A DNA stretch of 33,784 nt from assembly GCA_030835025.1 (NCBI GenBank), contig JAUQWS010000043.1:1-33784 (forward strand), written 5' to 3'. The notes beneath the pieces were generated by a model that saw only the letters and a program-made list of their open reading frames with translations, was not told where the DNA came from and made no database searches. The position numbers were made by a program, and so were the translations under genes. The DNA comes from Ignavibacteria bacterium. Its GTDB lineage: Bacteria; Bacteroidota; Ignavibacteria; Tepidaquicellales; OLB5. The stretch's first letter is position 1, and every line of letters begins with the position of its first letter. This document shows, one piece after another, positions 1 through 7,459 of this stretch.

Positions 1-19
1 TCCGGTACAAGCCTCATCT

Positions 20-53
20 TATTATCCCCTCTATATTTTTAGATGGGATAATA
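20..53. repeat. Inverted repeat, possible terminator of an upstream gene
   Basis: TATTATCCC at 20-28 pairs perfectly with GGGATAATA at 45-53 around a 16-base AT-rich loop, followed by a T-rich stretch. It could be the transcription end of a gene left of the window or a protein-binding palindrome. No coding region is recognisable in 1-181. Confidence 0.3.
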
Positions 54-144
54 TCCTTATTATATTTTATGGGCGATTGTCAATGGCTGAATATGATCTT
101 TTGTTCGGAAGTCAGGGTATTCGGAAGTACTGTTTTCTACCAAA

Positions 145-155
145 CCGTTAAATAG
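145..155 (+). promoter_or_regulatory. Probable BRE/TATA box of the tRNA-Glu gene
   Basis: CCGTTAAATAG is a plausible archaeal BRE plus TATA element. Its AT core is centred about 30 bases before the first tRNA base (182), the spacing expected for a start a few bases upstream of the mature tRNA. Position and composition are the only support. Confidence 0.4.
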
Positions 156-181
156 ACTTGTGTATTATTAGGCCTACTATT

Positions 182-289
182 GCTCCGATAGTGTAGCAGG
201 CCAATCATTCTGGCCTTTCAAGTTTTAAGCGCCAACAGGTGCTGAAATAAAGACAGCCAGTGACTCGGGTTCAAATCCCGATCGGAGCA
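182..289 (+). tRNA. tRNA-Glu (anticodon TTC) with intron
   Basis: This encodes the glutamate tRNA that reads GAA/GAG. The acceptor stem GCTCCGA (182-188) pairs perfectly with TCGGAGC (282-288), and A289 is the discriminator base. The T arm is TCGGG, TTCAAAT, CCCGA at 265-281. The anticodon stem CTGGC (210-214) pairs with GCCAG (256-260), and the anticodon TTC is at 217-219. A 34-base intron at the canonical 37/38 site separates the two anticodon-loop halves. CCA is not encoded. The adjacent integrase suggests that the 3' half of this gene is the attachment site; the tRNA itself remains complete. Confidence 0.95.
221..254 (+). other. tRNA intron with canonical bulge-helix-bulge splice motif
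   Basis: CTTT at 215-218 pairs with AAAG at 249-252 to form the 4-bp central helix. It is flanked by the 3-base bulges CAA (219-221) and ACA (253-255). The anticodon stem lies on one side and GTTTT/GAAAT (222-226 with 244-248, including wobbles) on the other. The archaeal splicing endonuclease cuts after the second bulge base, which gives an intron of 221-254 and restores a seven-base anticodon loop. A further stem, GCGCC/GGTGC (229-233 with 238-242), closes the intron loop. Confidence 0.9.
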
Positions 290-300
290 TTTTGCGATTA

Positions 301-314
301 GTTCAAATCCGATT
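301..314 (+). repeat. Imperfect copy of the tRNA T-loop region
   Basis: GTTCAAATCCGATT at 301-314 repeats GTTCAAATCCCGAT of the tRNA (269-282) with one C missing, twelve bases after the tRNA end. It may be a relic of an earlier integration or part of the integrase arm or core sites. Chance is possible at this length. Confidence 0.3.
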
Positions 315-376
315 ACTTTCGCCCCGCGATATGAGGCATTTTAATATCGTACAACAATACGGATAAGTGATCGGAC

Positions 377-1660
377 ATGATAGATATACATCATTATAGC
401 GAAAAACTTGAAAGCCTCAAGATTCACATAAATAAATCAACGAAAATTACAAAAAGAAACAAGATTTTTTTACTAAAATTTTCGGCTGATTGCAACAGCG
501 GGTGGGGTCAAAAAAAATTGACTCATGCCAGGATACTCAAACTGTTATCGAATATTAATACGATATCCGAAATGGTTGAGACGGACTGGGACAAGATCAC
601 AAAAGACGATATCAGAGATATTCTGGATAGAATAGATTGTGATCCAAAGAAAGGGGATTGGGCCAAACATGATTATAGAATCGTATTAAGGAAATTTATG
701 GCATGGTTGAGAAATGAATATGGTTATCCCGATGGTTATCCACAAAAAGAAGAACTGACCAGACTATTGCCTATCCTCAAATACCCAAGTGAAGTTAATA
801 AAATTAGGGTAAAGCAGCCAGAAAAATTGAAATCTGGTGAGGATATTCCTACAGATGATGAAATGAGATTTCTCAGCAACGCATCAATAAATCCCAGAGA
901 TAAGGCCTTTTTCGAAATGGCTAAAGAAGTCGGCATCAGGATCGGCGGAATAGGTTCTCGTCAGATTAAGCATGTTAGTTTTGATGAGCTTGGCGCTAAA
1001 GTTACAGTATATGATAAAACCATGAGAGGCGAACCTGTGAGGTTTATTTCTTCTGCTTCGTATTTGCATATCTGGCTTGACAACCATCCCTTCAAGAACA
1101 ACCCAGAGGCACCTTTGTGGATCGATCTTGAGAAAACTGCACATGGACCATTTCCTCTCGACTACCACGGTTTTAGAGCAATGATCAAGAGGACAGTGGA
1201 AAGACATAATAAAAGATCGGATAATTTAGGCCTTCCCAAAATAACCAAGCGAATCCACACCCATTTATTCCGTTACCACGCCCAGACCAGAGATGAGCTT
1301 GACGGAGTTCCCAGGTCTATTATGTGCAAGCAGCGGGGCTGGAAAACAGACTCAAAGCAACCGGAGAGGTATGCAAGGATCGTGACCAAGGACGTGGATT
1401 CCTACTACGCCAAGAAGTTCGGCATAAGTGGCGGCGAAATAAAAGAGCAGCCAAAACCAGGCAGATGTCCAAGATGTAAAGAAGTGAATGCCCCAGGGAT
1501 GGGCTACTGCTTCAAATGCGGAATGCCGTTGTCCTCAAAGGCTGAGAACGTTGAACAGCAGGTTCAGAAGATGATAGAAGAAATGCTCATGGATCCTGAG
1601 ATCCATGCAAAGTTAAGAGATAAACTGGCAGCAAATGTTGGTATGGAAACAAAAACATGA
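377..1660 (+). CDS. Tyrosine recombinase/integrase with C-terminal zinc ribbon
   Basis: This is a site-specific recombinase expected to integrate and excise the element at the tRNA-Glu gene. The 427-residue protein has an N-terminal SAM-like core-binding region (about 1-150) and a catalytic domain (about 155-345). Candidate catalytic residues are R188 (GIRIGGI), K214, H296 and R299 in HLFR, W322 where many relatives have His, and nucleophile Y332 (PERYARI). A zinc ribbon follows, with C364/C367 and C378/C381, an arrangement common in integrases of Methanosarcinales elements, and then a short acidic helical tail. The start is supported by GTGAT six bases upstream. It lies 87 bases from the tRNA and points away from it. 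Confidence 0.93.
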   Translation: MIDIHHYSEKLESLKIHINKSTKITKRNKIFLLKFSADCNSGWGQKKLTHARILKLLSNINTISEMVETDWDKITKDDIRDILDRIDCDPKKGDWAKHDYRIVLRKFMAWLRNEYGYPDGYPQKEELTRLLPILKYPSEVNKIRVKQPEKLKSGEDIPTDDEMRFLSNASINPRDKAFFEMAKEVGIRIGGIGSRQIKHVSFDELGAKVTVYDKTMRGEPVRFISSASYLHIWLDNHPFKNNPEAPLWIDLEKTAHGPFPLDYHGFRAMIKRTVERHNKRSDNLGLPKITKRIHTHLFRYHAQTRDELDGVPRSIMCKQRGWKTDSKQPERYARIVTKDVDSYYAKKFGISGGEIKEQPKPGRCPRCKEVNAPGMGYCFKCGMPLSSKAENVEQQVQKMIEEMLMDPEIHAKLRDKLAANVGMETKT

Positions 1661-1730
1661 ACTGCAAATACCTGGAATCCATCAATAAAGTATTTTAGAG
1701 TAACCCTCTTCGTCCCCTGTAAGGTGAACA

Positions 1731-1844
1731 ATGTTCCCATACAGAAACATCATCAAAACAGAGACAATTCCTGCAAAGGAGTTGTCTGAAGAGCTGCCTG
1801 ACATTGCAGGACAAAAGGCCATATTCGATCATGTGAGGGGATGA
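1731..1844 (+). CDS. Small 37-residue protein, coupled to the next gene
   Basis: An ATG at 1731 opens a 37-codon frame ending in TGA at 1842-1844, which overlaps the ATG of the next gene (ATGA). An AAGGTGA ribosome site sits just upstream (1721-1727). The product starts MFPYRNIIK and has no recognised domain. Good ribosome-site spacing and the stop/start overlap argue for a translated, coupled leader-like or small viral protein, but length alone cannot prove it. Confidence 0.45.
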   Translation: MFPYRNIIKTETIPAKELSEELPDIAGQKAIFDHVRG

Positions 1845-2566
1845 GCTTGAAGACTCCCGATCTTTTTACTGTTCAGATTACCTCAGTATCCCACGGCTAT
1901 GTTATCAGGACAACGAAAGGCGAGGCCTTTGCATATGAAACAAAAGAGGCACTTTTAGACGCATTCACGAATATGTTCGGCATCCAATCTCCGGTTTCTT
2001 CCAGAGTATTGCCTTATGAAGAAGCCAGAGTGAAAATTCTTGAGTACCTCGAAAAATCCTGGGACAGAAAGGTTACAGTGTCTGAACTTGCAAAGGATCT
2101 TAAGCTGGATATTGTAACGATAGCTGTAATATTGCGTGACCTCAGGGCTAAAGAGTCGATAGAAGTCCCTGGATCATCTACCAAAAAGGAGCAGCATTTT
2201 TTAAAGCCAGAAGTTAAAGATAAAGAGATGGATACCTTCAAAGAACCTGAGCCCTTCTCACTGAAAAACCATCAAAAGCATAATATTGGTAGTTCATTCT
2301 GGTATCTCGATGGAGATAAAATTGCCGTAAAGAGAAAAGGCTGTCCAGAGGTCGTTTATATAAAAGATGCAGACGTGGGCAGTCTGAGAGCGAAGAACAA
2401 GGATGAGTTTTATCAGTATACCGGGGCGATAGAAAAAGTTAAGCAGGATATTCTATGGGGATATCTCGAAGACCTGAGGGATGATTCCCTGGGATGTTTC
2501 AGGAAACTGAAAATTGATACAAGGGCTGATGGCAAGCTTGATTCCCTGCTGGAAGATGATGTTTAG
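1841..2566 (+). CDS. Hypothetical protein with winged-helix-like segment
   Basis: This 241-residue protein belongs to no family I recognise. Residues about 60-110 (EARVKILEYLE, then VTVSELAKDLKLDIVTIAVI and LRDLRAKESIEV) read as a winged helix-turn-helix of the kind that binds DNA. The N-terminal 50 residues look like a small beta-rich domain, and the charged C-terminal half contains an FWYLDGDKIAVKRKG stretch. It lies two genes before the large terminase and starts by ATGA overlap with a 37-codon frame. Position and the DNA-binding look make it a candidate small terminase subunit or early regulator; this is inference from context only. Confidence 0.75.
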   Translation: MSLKTPDLFTVQITSVSHGYVIRTTKGEAFAYETKEALLDAFTNMFGIQSPVSSRVLPYEEARVKILEYLEKSWDRKVTVSELAKDLKLDIVTIAVILRDLRAKESIEVPGSSTKKEQHFLKPEVKDKEMDTFKEPEPFSLKNHQKHNIGSSFWYLDGDKIAVKRKGCPEVVYIKDADVGSLRAKNKDEFYQYTGAIEKVKQDILWGYLEDLRDDSLGCFRKLKIDTRADGKLDSLLEDDV

Positions 2567-2585
2567 ATCGTGGTAAGGGATAAAC

Positions 2586-2960
2586 ATGCACCAGATCACT
2601 GAGATCCCTGCATGGGATGCCAGAGGACAACCTGCGGTCCTGACAACAAAATACACATCGATAAAGGTGCTTGAGGAGAATGAGCGGTTGAGGATATCGT
2701 CGAATTATCCAACCGGGAACAATGTAAACCTCTATCTGTCGATCAGTGCACTCGATGATCTGTTCAGGAAGCTTCCGAACAAGTTCCGGTCATCATCGAT
2801 CGAGGGACTTGTCCCTACAAAGAGGAAACTACTCATTGCATTTTTGATCGCAGACAAGCGTTATTCCTGCTGTTTGCTGCGAAAAGGCGGTTATACCCAT
2901 CTTCTTAAGCCCGAACATTCTTTGCACGGTAAGTGTCTATCCTCAAAAAACTGTAGGTAG
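2586..2960 (+). CDS. Hypothetical 124-residue protein before the terminase
   Basis: A short protein starting MHQITEIPAW with no domain I recognise. It ends two bases before the terminase start, and the upstream gene ends 19 bases before its own start, so all three are probably cotranscribed and translationally coupled. GTGGTAAGGG just upstream provides a weak ribosome site. It could be a small packaging component or a virus-specific accessory protein. Base composition (roughly half GC by eye) matches the terminase rather than the AT-rich cargo, so it belongs with the viral module. Confidence 0.7.
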   Translation: MHQITEIPAWDARGQPAVLTTKYTSIKVLEENERLRISSNYPTGNNVNLYLSISALDDLFRKLPNKFRSSSIEGLVPTKRKLLIAFLIADKRYSCCLLRKGGYTHLLKPEHSLHGKCLSSKNCR

Positions 2961-2962
2961 AT

Positions 2963-4552
2963 ATGGCTTCGGTTGGTAAGCGGCAGGAAAAGCAGGCAAG
3001 AGAGACCATGAAGCTTCGCGAGAAGGATTCAAAGAAGCAGGATAAGGAACGAGAATATTACAGAAAGCTCCAGGAAGATGGGGTACTTTTTTCCGAAAAG
3101 CTGTTCACCATGCGCGGGAAACCGATGAAGTTTGAGGATTTCCCGTATGTGAGGCAGGTATTTCAAGACAATGCCAGGATAGTTGTGCTCCTATGGGCAA
3201 GGAGTATGACCAAGACCACGACTATCGCCAGTATTCTCACACATAAGCTCATCACCAATGCCTATTCAGGAGCCATGGTCGCTGCGCCTCGAGATAAACA
3301 GGCATGGCGCGTGACGAAAGAGCATATCCGTCCCAGGTTCACTGAAAGCAAGGATAAGATGCTTCTGCCTTTAATTTCTCAAGGTAAAAACACAGAGTCA
3401 GAGATCGATATTGCCAATGGCTCAAAGTATCTTGCAAGCGGTGCCTGGGTTACAGGCAACAGTTTGAGAGGTCCTCACGTTAATTATGGATTTGCAGATG
3501 AGATGCAGGACTGGACGAGAGAAGCATTTGAGGTATTCAAGGAGGTCGTGAACCTGCCGCCTGCCCAGATATTCTGTGCAGGGACGCCGAAGGATAAGGG
3601 TTCATTCTTTGAAGAACTCTGGTTCTCAAGTGATAAGAAGGAGTGGAATGGGAAGGAATGGATACCTACAAATCCTGATGCTGATCCTCAGATAAGCGGG
3701 TACCATATCACCCAGGAGTTCTCAAGCTTTGTTGCGCCTGAGCAACTTGAGTATAAACGCAAGAACATGACCCCAAGGATGTTCACAAATGAAGTCCTGG
3801 CGCAGTTCTTTGCTGCAGGCGGATCAAAGCCAGTTACCACAGAAACATTGCTACAGATACTCGTGCGAAGTCCCGGGGAGATCAATAATTCTGTGTTCGA
3901 GGAGAAGGTGATCGGTGTTGACTGGGGTGATGAGACCCGCTGGGTCCTGGTTGGCAGGACTGCGAAGAACAAATTCTATGTCATTGATACCGGTGTATTT
4001 GATGACATAGATACCATGCAGCATGTCGAGAAGCTGAAGCTGATAATCTCACGGGAAAATCCGAAATGGATAATATGTGATGCTGGATATGGCAAGACCA
4101 AGAACCAGATATTGATGAGGCATTATCCAGGCAGGGTGTGGAGTGCGTTTACAAATTCGGGTTCAAACATTCCGATCTGGAACACGATCAATGAGATAAA
4201 TGGTCTTCCGCTTCCAGAGGATGACTGGCAGTATCATGTGAGTGTAAACCACACTGCCATGTGCGAGAATACTGAGGCGATCATAAACAGGCGAAATCTT
4301 GGGATATATTATTTTCCGGACCAGGCCGCCAGAACCGATGTGTTTATCTTTGAGATCTCGCAGGCTGATGCTGAGGAGGTTTCCACGTCAACCGGCAAAC
4401 AGCGAAGGTTCTCGATCACATCCGCACATGGATATGCAGCCCTGTCCTATGCACTTCTTCCTTATGCGTTCGTGCAGGACTACGCTGAGGCAGGGTATAA
4501 TCAGAATGTGATGACAAGAGCGCCAAGATTTGCAAGGAGAAGGTTCGCGTGA
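2963..4552 (+). CDS. Phage/provirus large terminase subunit (TerL)
   Basis: This is the packaging motor that pumps viral DNA into proheads and cuts it. The 529-residue protein has an ATPase domain with a variant Walker A (WARSMTKTTT, 78-87), Walker B with catalytic Glu (FADE, 177-180) and coupling motif CAGTP (205-209). A C-terminal RNase-H-like nuclease follows, with GVDWGD (D320) and ICDAGYGK (D373). The third metal ligand expected near SAHGYAALSYAL is not an obvious Asp. A lysine- and glutamate-rich coiled N-terminus (about 1-40) precedes the ATPase. Length is normal for the family. In related viruses the portal gene comes directly next; here it appears 25.8 kb later. Confidence 0.93.
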   Translation: MASVGKRQEKQARETMKLREKDSKKQDKEREYYRKLQEDGVLFSEKLFTMRGKPMKFEDFPYVRQVFQDNARIVVLLWARSMTKTTTIASILTHKLITNAYSGAMVAAPRDKQAWRVTKEHIRPRFTESKDKMLLPLISQGKNTESEIDIANGSKYLASGAWVTGNSLRGPHVNYGFADEMQDWTREAFEVFKEVVNLPPAQIFCAGTPKDKGSFFEELWFSSDKKEWNGKEWIPTNPDADPQISGYHITQEFSSFVAPEQLEYKRKNMTPRMFTNEVLAQFFAAGGSKPVTTETLLQILVRSPGEINNSVFEEKVIGVDWGDETRWVLVGRTAKNKFYVIDTGVFDDIDTMQHVEKLKLIISRENPKWIICDAGYGKTKNQILMRHYPGRVWSAFTNSGSNIPIWNTINEINGLPLPEDDWQYHVSVNHTAMCENTEAIINRRNLGIYYFPDQAARTDVFIFEISQADAEEVSTSTGKQRRFSITSAHGYAALSYALLPYAFVQDYAEAGYNQNVMTRAPRFARRRFA

Positions 4553-4689
4553 GGAAAGTGATTCATGGATCGATGTGCAATGATTAGTAATGTTTTAATC
4601 GAATAGGGCTAATGTGCAAAGGAAGCGAAAGAGCATCATATGAATAAAATAACATACCGGAAATTCGAAAAAGAGGGATATCACATTCT

Positions 4690-5475
4690 ATGGCGACTAT
4701 AATTATTTCAGACCTCCATAATAGAGTTGATTGGGTGGAATCTGCTCTCTCATCCCCACTACTGAAACCATATGACAACGTGATCTTTCTTGGAGATTAT
4801 TTTGATGATTTTAACGACTCACCAGAGGATGTCACGAATTCTGCAAAATGGCTAAAACAATCTTTATCAAGACCAAATAGAATCCACCTGTGCGGGACTC
4901 ATGATATCTGGTATAGGTTTCAAGAGAATCAATATATCCAAGCAAGCGGAAATACAAAAGAGAAATCAGATGCAATAAACCATATTATTACTGAAAAAGA
5001 TTGGGAATTATTAAAACTTTTTCATTATGAACAGGGTTTTTTATTTACGCATGCCGGAGTACATTCTTATCTTATCAATAAATATGCTTTAGCAAATAAA
5101 TTAATCATGCAGGGAGAAATAATTAACCAAATAATAAAGCCTGCAACCGAAAAGGCATTGATAGATGTCAGTAACAATAAACCAAATGAGTGGTTAGATG
5201 CTGGATTTGACAGAGGAGGGATGCTGGTGGTCGGAGGAATTACATGGCTGGATTGGAATGATGAATTTGAACCCGTACCTGAATTGAATCAGATAGTTGG
5301 TCATACGCAGCTGAAATATCCAGGAGAGAAAAGTACACAAAATAGCAAGAACTATTGCCTGGATACAAAGAACAAACATATAGGAATACTTGAGAATGGT
5401 ATATTTAAATATCTAGAAATTGAGAGGCTGATGCAAAAAGACCAAAACAAAGATGGAACTTATGGACGGTTTTGA
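4690..5475 (+). CDS. Calcineurin-like metallophosphoesterase
   Basis: A predicted two-metal phosphoesterase of 261 residues, acting on phosphoproteins, nucleotides or similar esters. The family motifs appear in order: SDLHN (D8, H10), GDYFDD (D36, D39), GTHD (69-72), FTHAG (H121) and GHTQ (H205). The third motif normally reads GNHD; here Thr replaces the metal-bridging Asn, so activity may be altered. It is the first gene after the terminase, preceded by 137 bases without a gene, and is more AT-rich than the terminase, so I place the left edge of the cargo here. Substrate cannot be deduced. The gene converges with the minus-strand gene ending at 5514. Confidence 0.85.
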   Translation: MATIIISDLHNRVDWVESALSSPLLKPYDNVIFLGDYFDDFNDSPEDVTNSAKWLKQSLSRPNRIHLCGTHDIWYRFQENQYIQASGNTKEKSDAINHIITEKDWELLKLFHYEQGFLFTHAGVHSYLINKYALANKLIMQGEIINQIIKPATEKALIDVSNNKPNEWLDAGFDRGGMLVVGGITWLDWNDEFEPVPELNQIVGHTQLKYPGEKSTQNSKNYCLDTKNKHIGILENGIFKYLEIERLMQKDQNKDGTYGRF

Positions 5476-5513
5476 CAGGGAAAGCGCAAGCAACATCGGC
5501 TAAAGAGAAACAT

Positions 5514-6002
5514 TCAATAAAACTCCAAAATCGTCTTCTGGAATGGGTCTTCTACAGCATTGGTCAGCACCTTGAAGTTGTTTCTTATTCTCGCCATCAA
5601 ATTCGACCTGAATTCCATATTTGGATATAAATATCCAGGATTTTTTACGACCTTCATCCTGCTTAGATCGAACAAACCTATATCCTTCAATTCCAGTGTG
5701 CCCTTGGAGAACTTTTTAGCTGCCAGATAGAAATATTCGCATGTACCCCTGTATGTTTCCAGATATTCCATCGCCATTTTGGGATGTACACGCTTATCCC
5801 ATTCCTTGATCTCGATACCTACCACATAGAACCGCTCAGACTGCTTATAAACCGCAATAATGTCGGCAAGATTGCAGACGCTCTCTCGGCAGAGGATTGG
5901 TTTATTTATCTCGGATGTGTGAAATACAGGGATTCCGTGCTGGTTGATGGCGCTGATGATCTCATTTGAGTTTATGGTCATTCCGAAGCTGGAGAAGTGC
6001 AT
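5514..6002 (-). CDS. Small PD-(D/E)XK nuclease-like protein
   Basis: A 162-residue protein with a recognisable PD-(D/E)XK core: D47 in LADIIAVY, then after a beta turn E64 and K66 in VGIEIKEW, with the usual hydrophobic strand spacing. It is the size of stand-alone restriction-like or resolvase-like nucleases and may have few extra domains. It lies alone on the minus strand between a phosphoesterase and a possible restriction-modification pair. A nuclease-fold protein with a structural rather than catalytic role is possible. The assignment rests on motif reading alone. Confidence 0.65.
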   Translation of the reverse strand: MHFSSFGMTINSNEIISAINQHGIPVFHTSEINKPILCRESVCNLADIIAVYKQSERFYVVGIEIKEWDKRVHPKMAMEYLETYRGTCEYFYLAAKKFSKGTLELKDIGLFDLSRMKVVKNPGYLYPNMEFRSNLMARIRNNFKVLTNAVEDPFQKTILEFY

Positions 6003-6128
6003 CAGATATGGTAGGGTGGCTTATAGGATAAAGTTGAGGTAAGGTATGTGAAAGTGTTCCTGATACAAAATGAAAGATTTAAGTTCGTGTAGATTGAAAG
6101 TGCCATATAAGGATAGTACATATAAAGT

Positions 6129-6551
6129 ATGAATAACGAGAATTCTTTGGAAAAATACAGTAGTTACATTGGGCTCACCACAACTGAAATATTACAATCC
6201 AAGAAATTACAGCGTGAATTTGCTTTATGGTTGGTCAAGATTAAACTAAATTTAGAACTCGTATCTACCAAAAAAGACTATGATGCATTAGATAGTCAAA
6301 AAAAATCCTATAAAATAAAATTTAGGTGTGTGGAGAAATTATCTGAAAATACATCATTTGATTTTCCAGATGCCAATTATGAATTTGATTATCTGGTTGG
6401 TGTGTTTTTTAATCACCACCTTGACGTTTTAGGAATTATCTATACAACACATGATACTTTTAAAGAATTGGGAGTAAAGAACAAAAAATCATTTAGATTT
6501 CGATGGAATGAGAATGTTTCAGATGATGTGAGAATTAAAAAATTGGTGTAG
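6129..6551 (+). CDS. Small protein, possible restriction-endonuclease-like fold
   Basis: A 140-residue protein ending eight bases before the RlmJ-like gene. Residues about 60-70 (YKIKFRCVEK), a gap, then a hydrophobic stretch YEFDYLVGVFFN and HHLDVLGIIYTT resemble the beta-strand core of small PD-(D/E)XK proteins of the DUF6998 type, where an (E/Q)xK strand precedes FDYLVvvlfd and a strand ending in a short helix. The catalytic Glu/Gln is not clear (K at that position), so catalysis is uncertain. Tight linkage to a predicted methyltransferase suggests a paired role. Likely real gene; family call tentative. Confidence 0.6.
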   Translation: MNNENSLEKYSSYIGLTTTEILQSKKLQREFALWLVKIKLNLELVSTKKDYDALDSQKKSYKIKFRCVEKLSENTSFDFPDANYEFDYLVGVFFNHHLDVLGIIYTTHDTFKELGVKNKKSFRFRWNENVSDDVRIKKLV

Positions 6552-6559
6552 TCATAGTT

Positions 6560-7414
6560 ATGCAAAACAAACAATCCAAGAATGCAGGAAACAGAGGTGA
6601 CAGACTAAAACATGCAATACTTTTAGAAATTTTGGATTATACAATTCAAAATAATATATGGTCATATCGTGAATCTCATGCTGGTGCTGGATACTATGAT
6701 TTAAATGAGCATTCCATGGAACTCTTAAATTTTCTCAGCACAAATGAAAAAAATAATCTTCAAGGTGTTGGACAGTTGTATGGACAAATCCTGAAACAAT
6801 GGTGGATAAAAAATACAAAAACATATCCTGGAAGTATAGCCTTGGCTTCTGAAATATTGTACAGAAATAGTAAATCCCTTGATAAAATTGATATCAGAGC
6901 AACAGAAGTTGATATTGAAGCTTTTACTCGATTATATAGTTTAAAATCAGAATTTAACCTTGGTTTAAAAAATGAGAGTTTTGACACGAATTTAGATTGG
7001 CTTTGTGAAGGCTCATCAATGGTATTTTTAATTGACCCTTTTTTTTACGACATTAACGTAAAAATGCAATCTGGTGGTTTTGGTAGAGAACAATTAATCA
7101 ATATTTTTAAAAATTTATCCATAAAGAAAGCTGCTGTTTTGATAATTTTTACAAGTTATATCGAAAGGAGTCACAAGAAGACATATGAAGATTTGAAAAT
7201 GGATATTTCAAATCATTTGCCACCAAAATCGGTAGCGAGACATTTTATAACAACAAGAAAAAAGAATGGAAAAACATATTATTGGATTAGTGTAATCGGT
7301 TTTGGAGATGGCGTCAAAATAGTGAAGGGTTTGCATTCAGATTGGAACAAATCCTGGCTTGCATCAAAGGAGATAAACACATTAATCAAAGAAGTAAATG
7401 AAATCTACCAATAG
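6560..7414 (+). CDS. RlmJ-like (DUF519) N6-adenine methyltransferase homologue
   Basis: A 284-residue protein collinear with RlmJ, the bacterial 23S rRNA A2030 N6-adenine methylase: NAGNRGDRLKHAI at 8-20 (RlmJ HAGNxADxLKH), ESHAGAGYYDL (38-48, SAM-binding region), YPGSIALASEIL, then LIDPFFYD with D159-P160-F161-F162. The catalytic tetrad is normally DPPY or DPPF; Phe replaces the second Pro, so the active site is altered. An archaeal mobile element has no obvious need for a 23S enzyme, and the gene is paired with a small protein upstream, so a DNA- or RNA-modifying defence role is plausible. An inactive paralogue is the alternative. Confidence 0.7.
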   Translation: MQNKQSKNAGNRGDRLKHAILLEILDYTIQNNIWSYRESHAGAGYYDLNEHSMELLNFLSTNEKNNLQGVGQLYGQILKQWWIKNTKTYPGSIALASEILYRNSKSLDKIDIRATEVDIEAFTRLYSLKSEFNLGLKNESFDTNLDWLCEGSSMVFLIDPFFYDINVKMQSGGFGREQLINIFKNLSIKKAAVLIIFTSYIERSHKKTYEDLKMDISNHLPPKSVARHFITTRKKNGKTYYWISVIGFGDGVKIVKGLHSDWNKSWLASKEINTLIKEVNEIYQ

Positions 7415-7423
7415 CGGTTTCTG

Positions 7424-7438
7424 ATTCTATTGTAGAAT
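7424..7438. terminator. Short hairpin between convergent genes
   Basis: ATTCTA at 7424-7429 pairs with TAGAAT at 7433-7438 around a three-base loop, in the 45-base gap between the ends of two convergent genes. It could end transcription on either strand; the stem is short and no strong T run follows. Confidence 0.3.
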
Positions 7439-7459
7439 ACCTTCTCTGAACTCATTATA

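Noticed and set aside
103-129. Direct repeat TTCGGAAGT (two copies) upstream of the tRNA
   Set aside because: Only nine bases, two copies, with no other supporting structure; likely chance.
6560-7414. Housekeeping 23S rRNA methylase RlmJ
   Set aside because: The DPFF active-site change, the pairing with a small nuclease-like gene and the mobile-element context make a housekeeping call unsafe, although the family relationship is kept.
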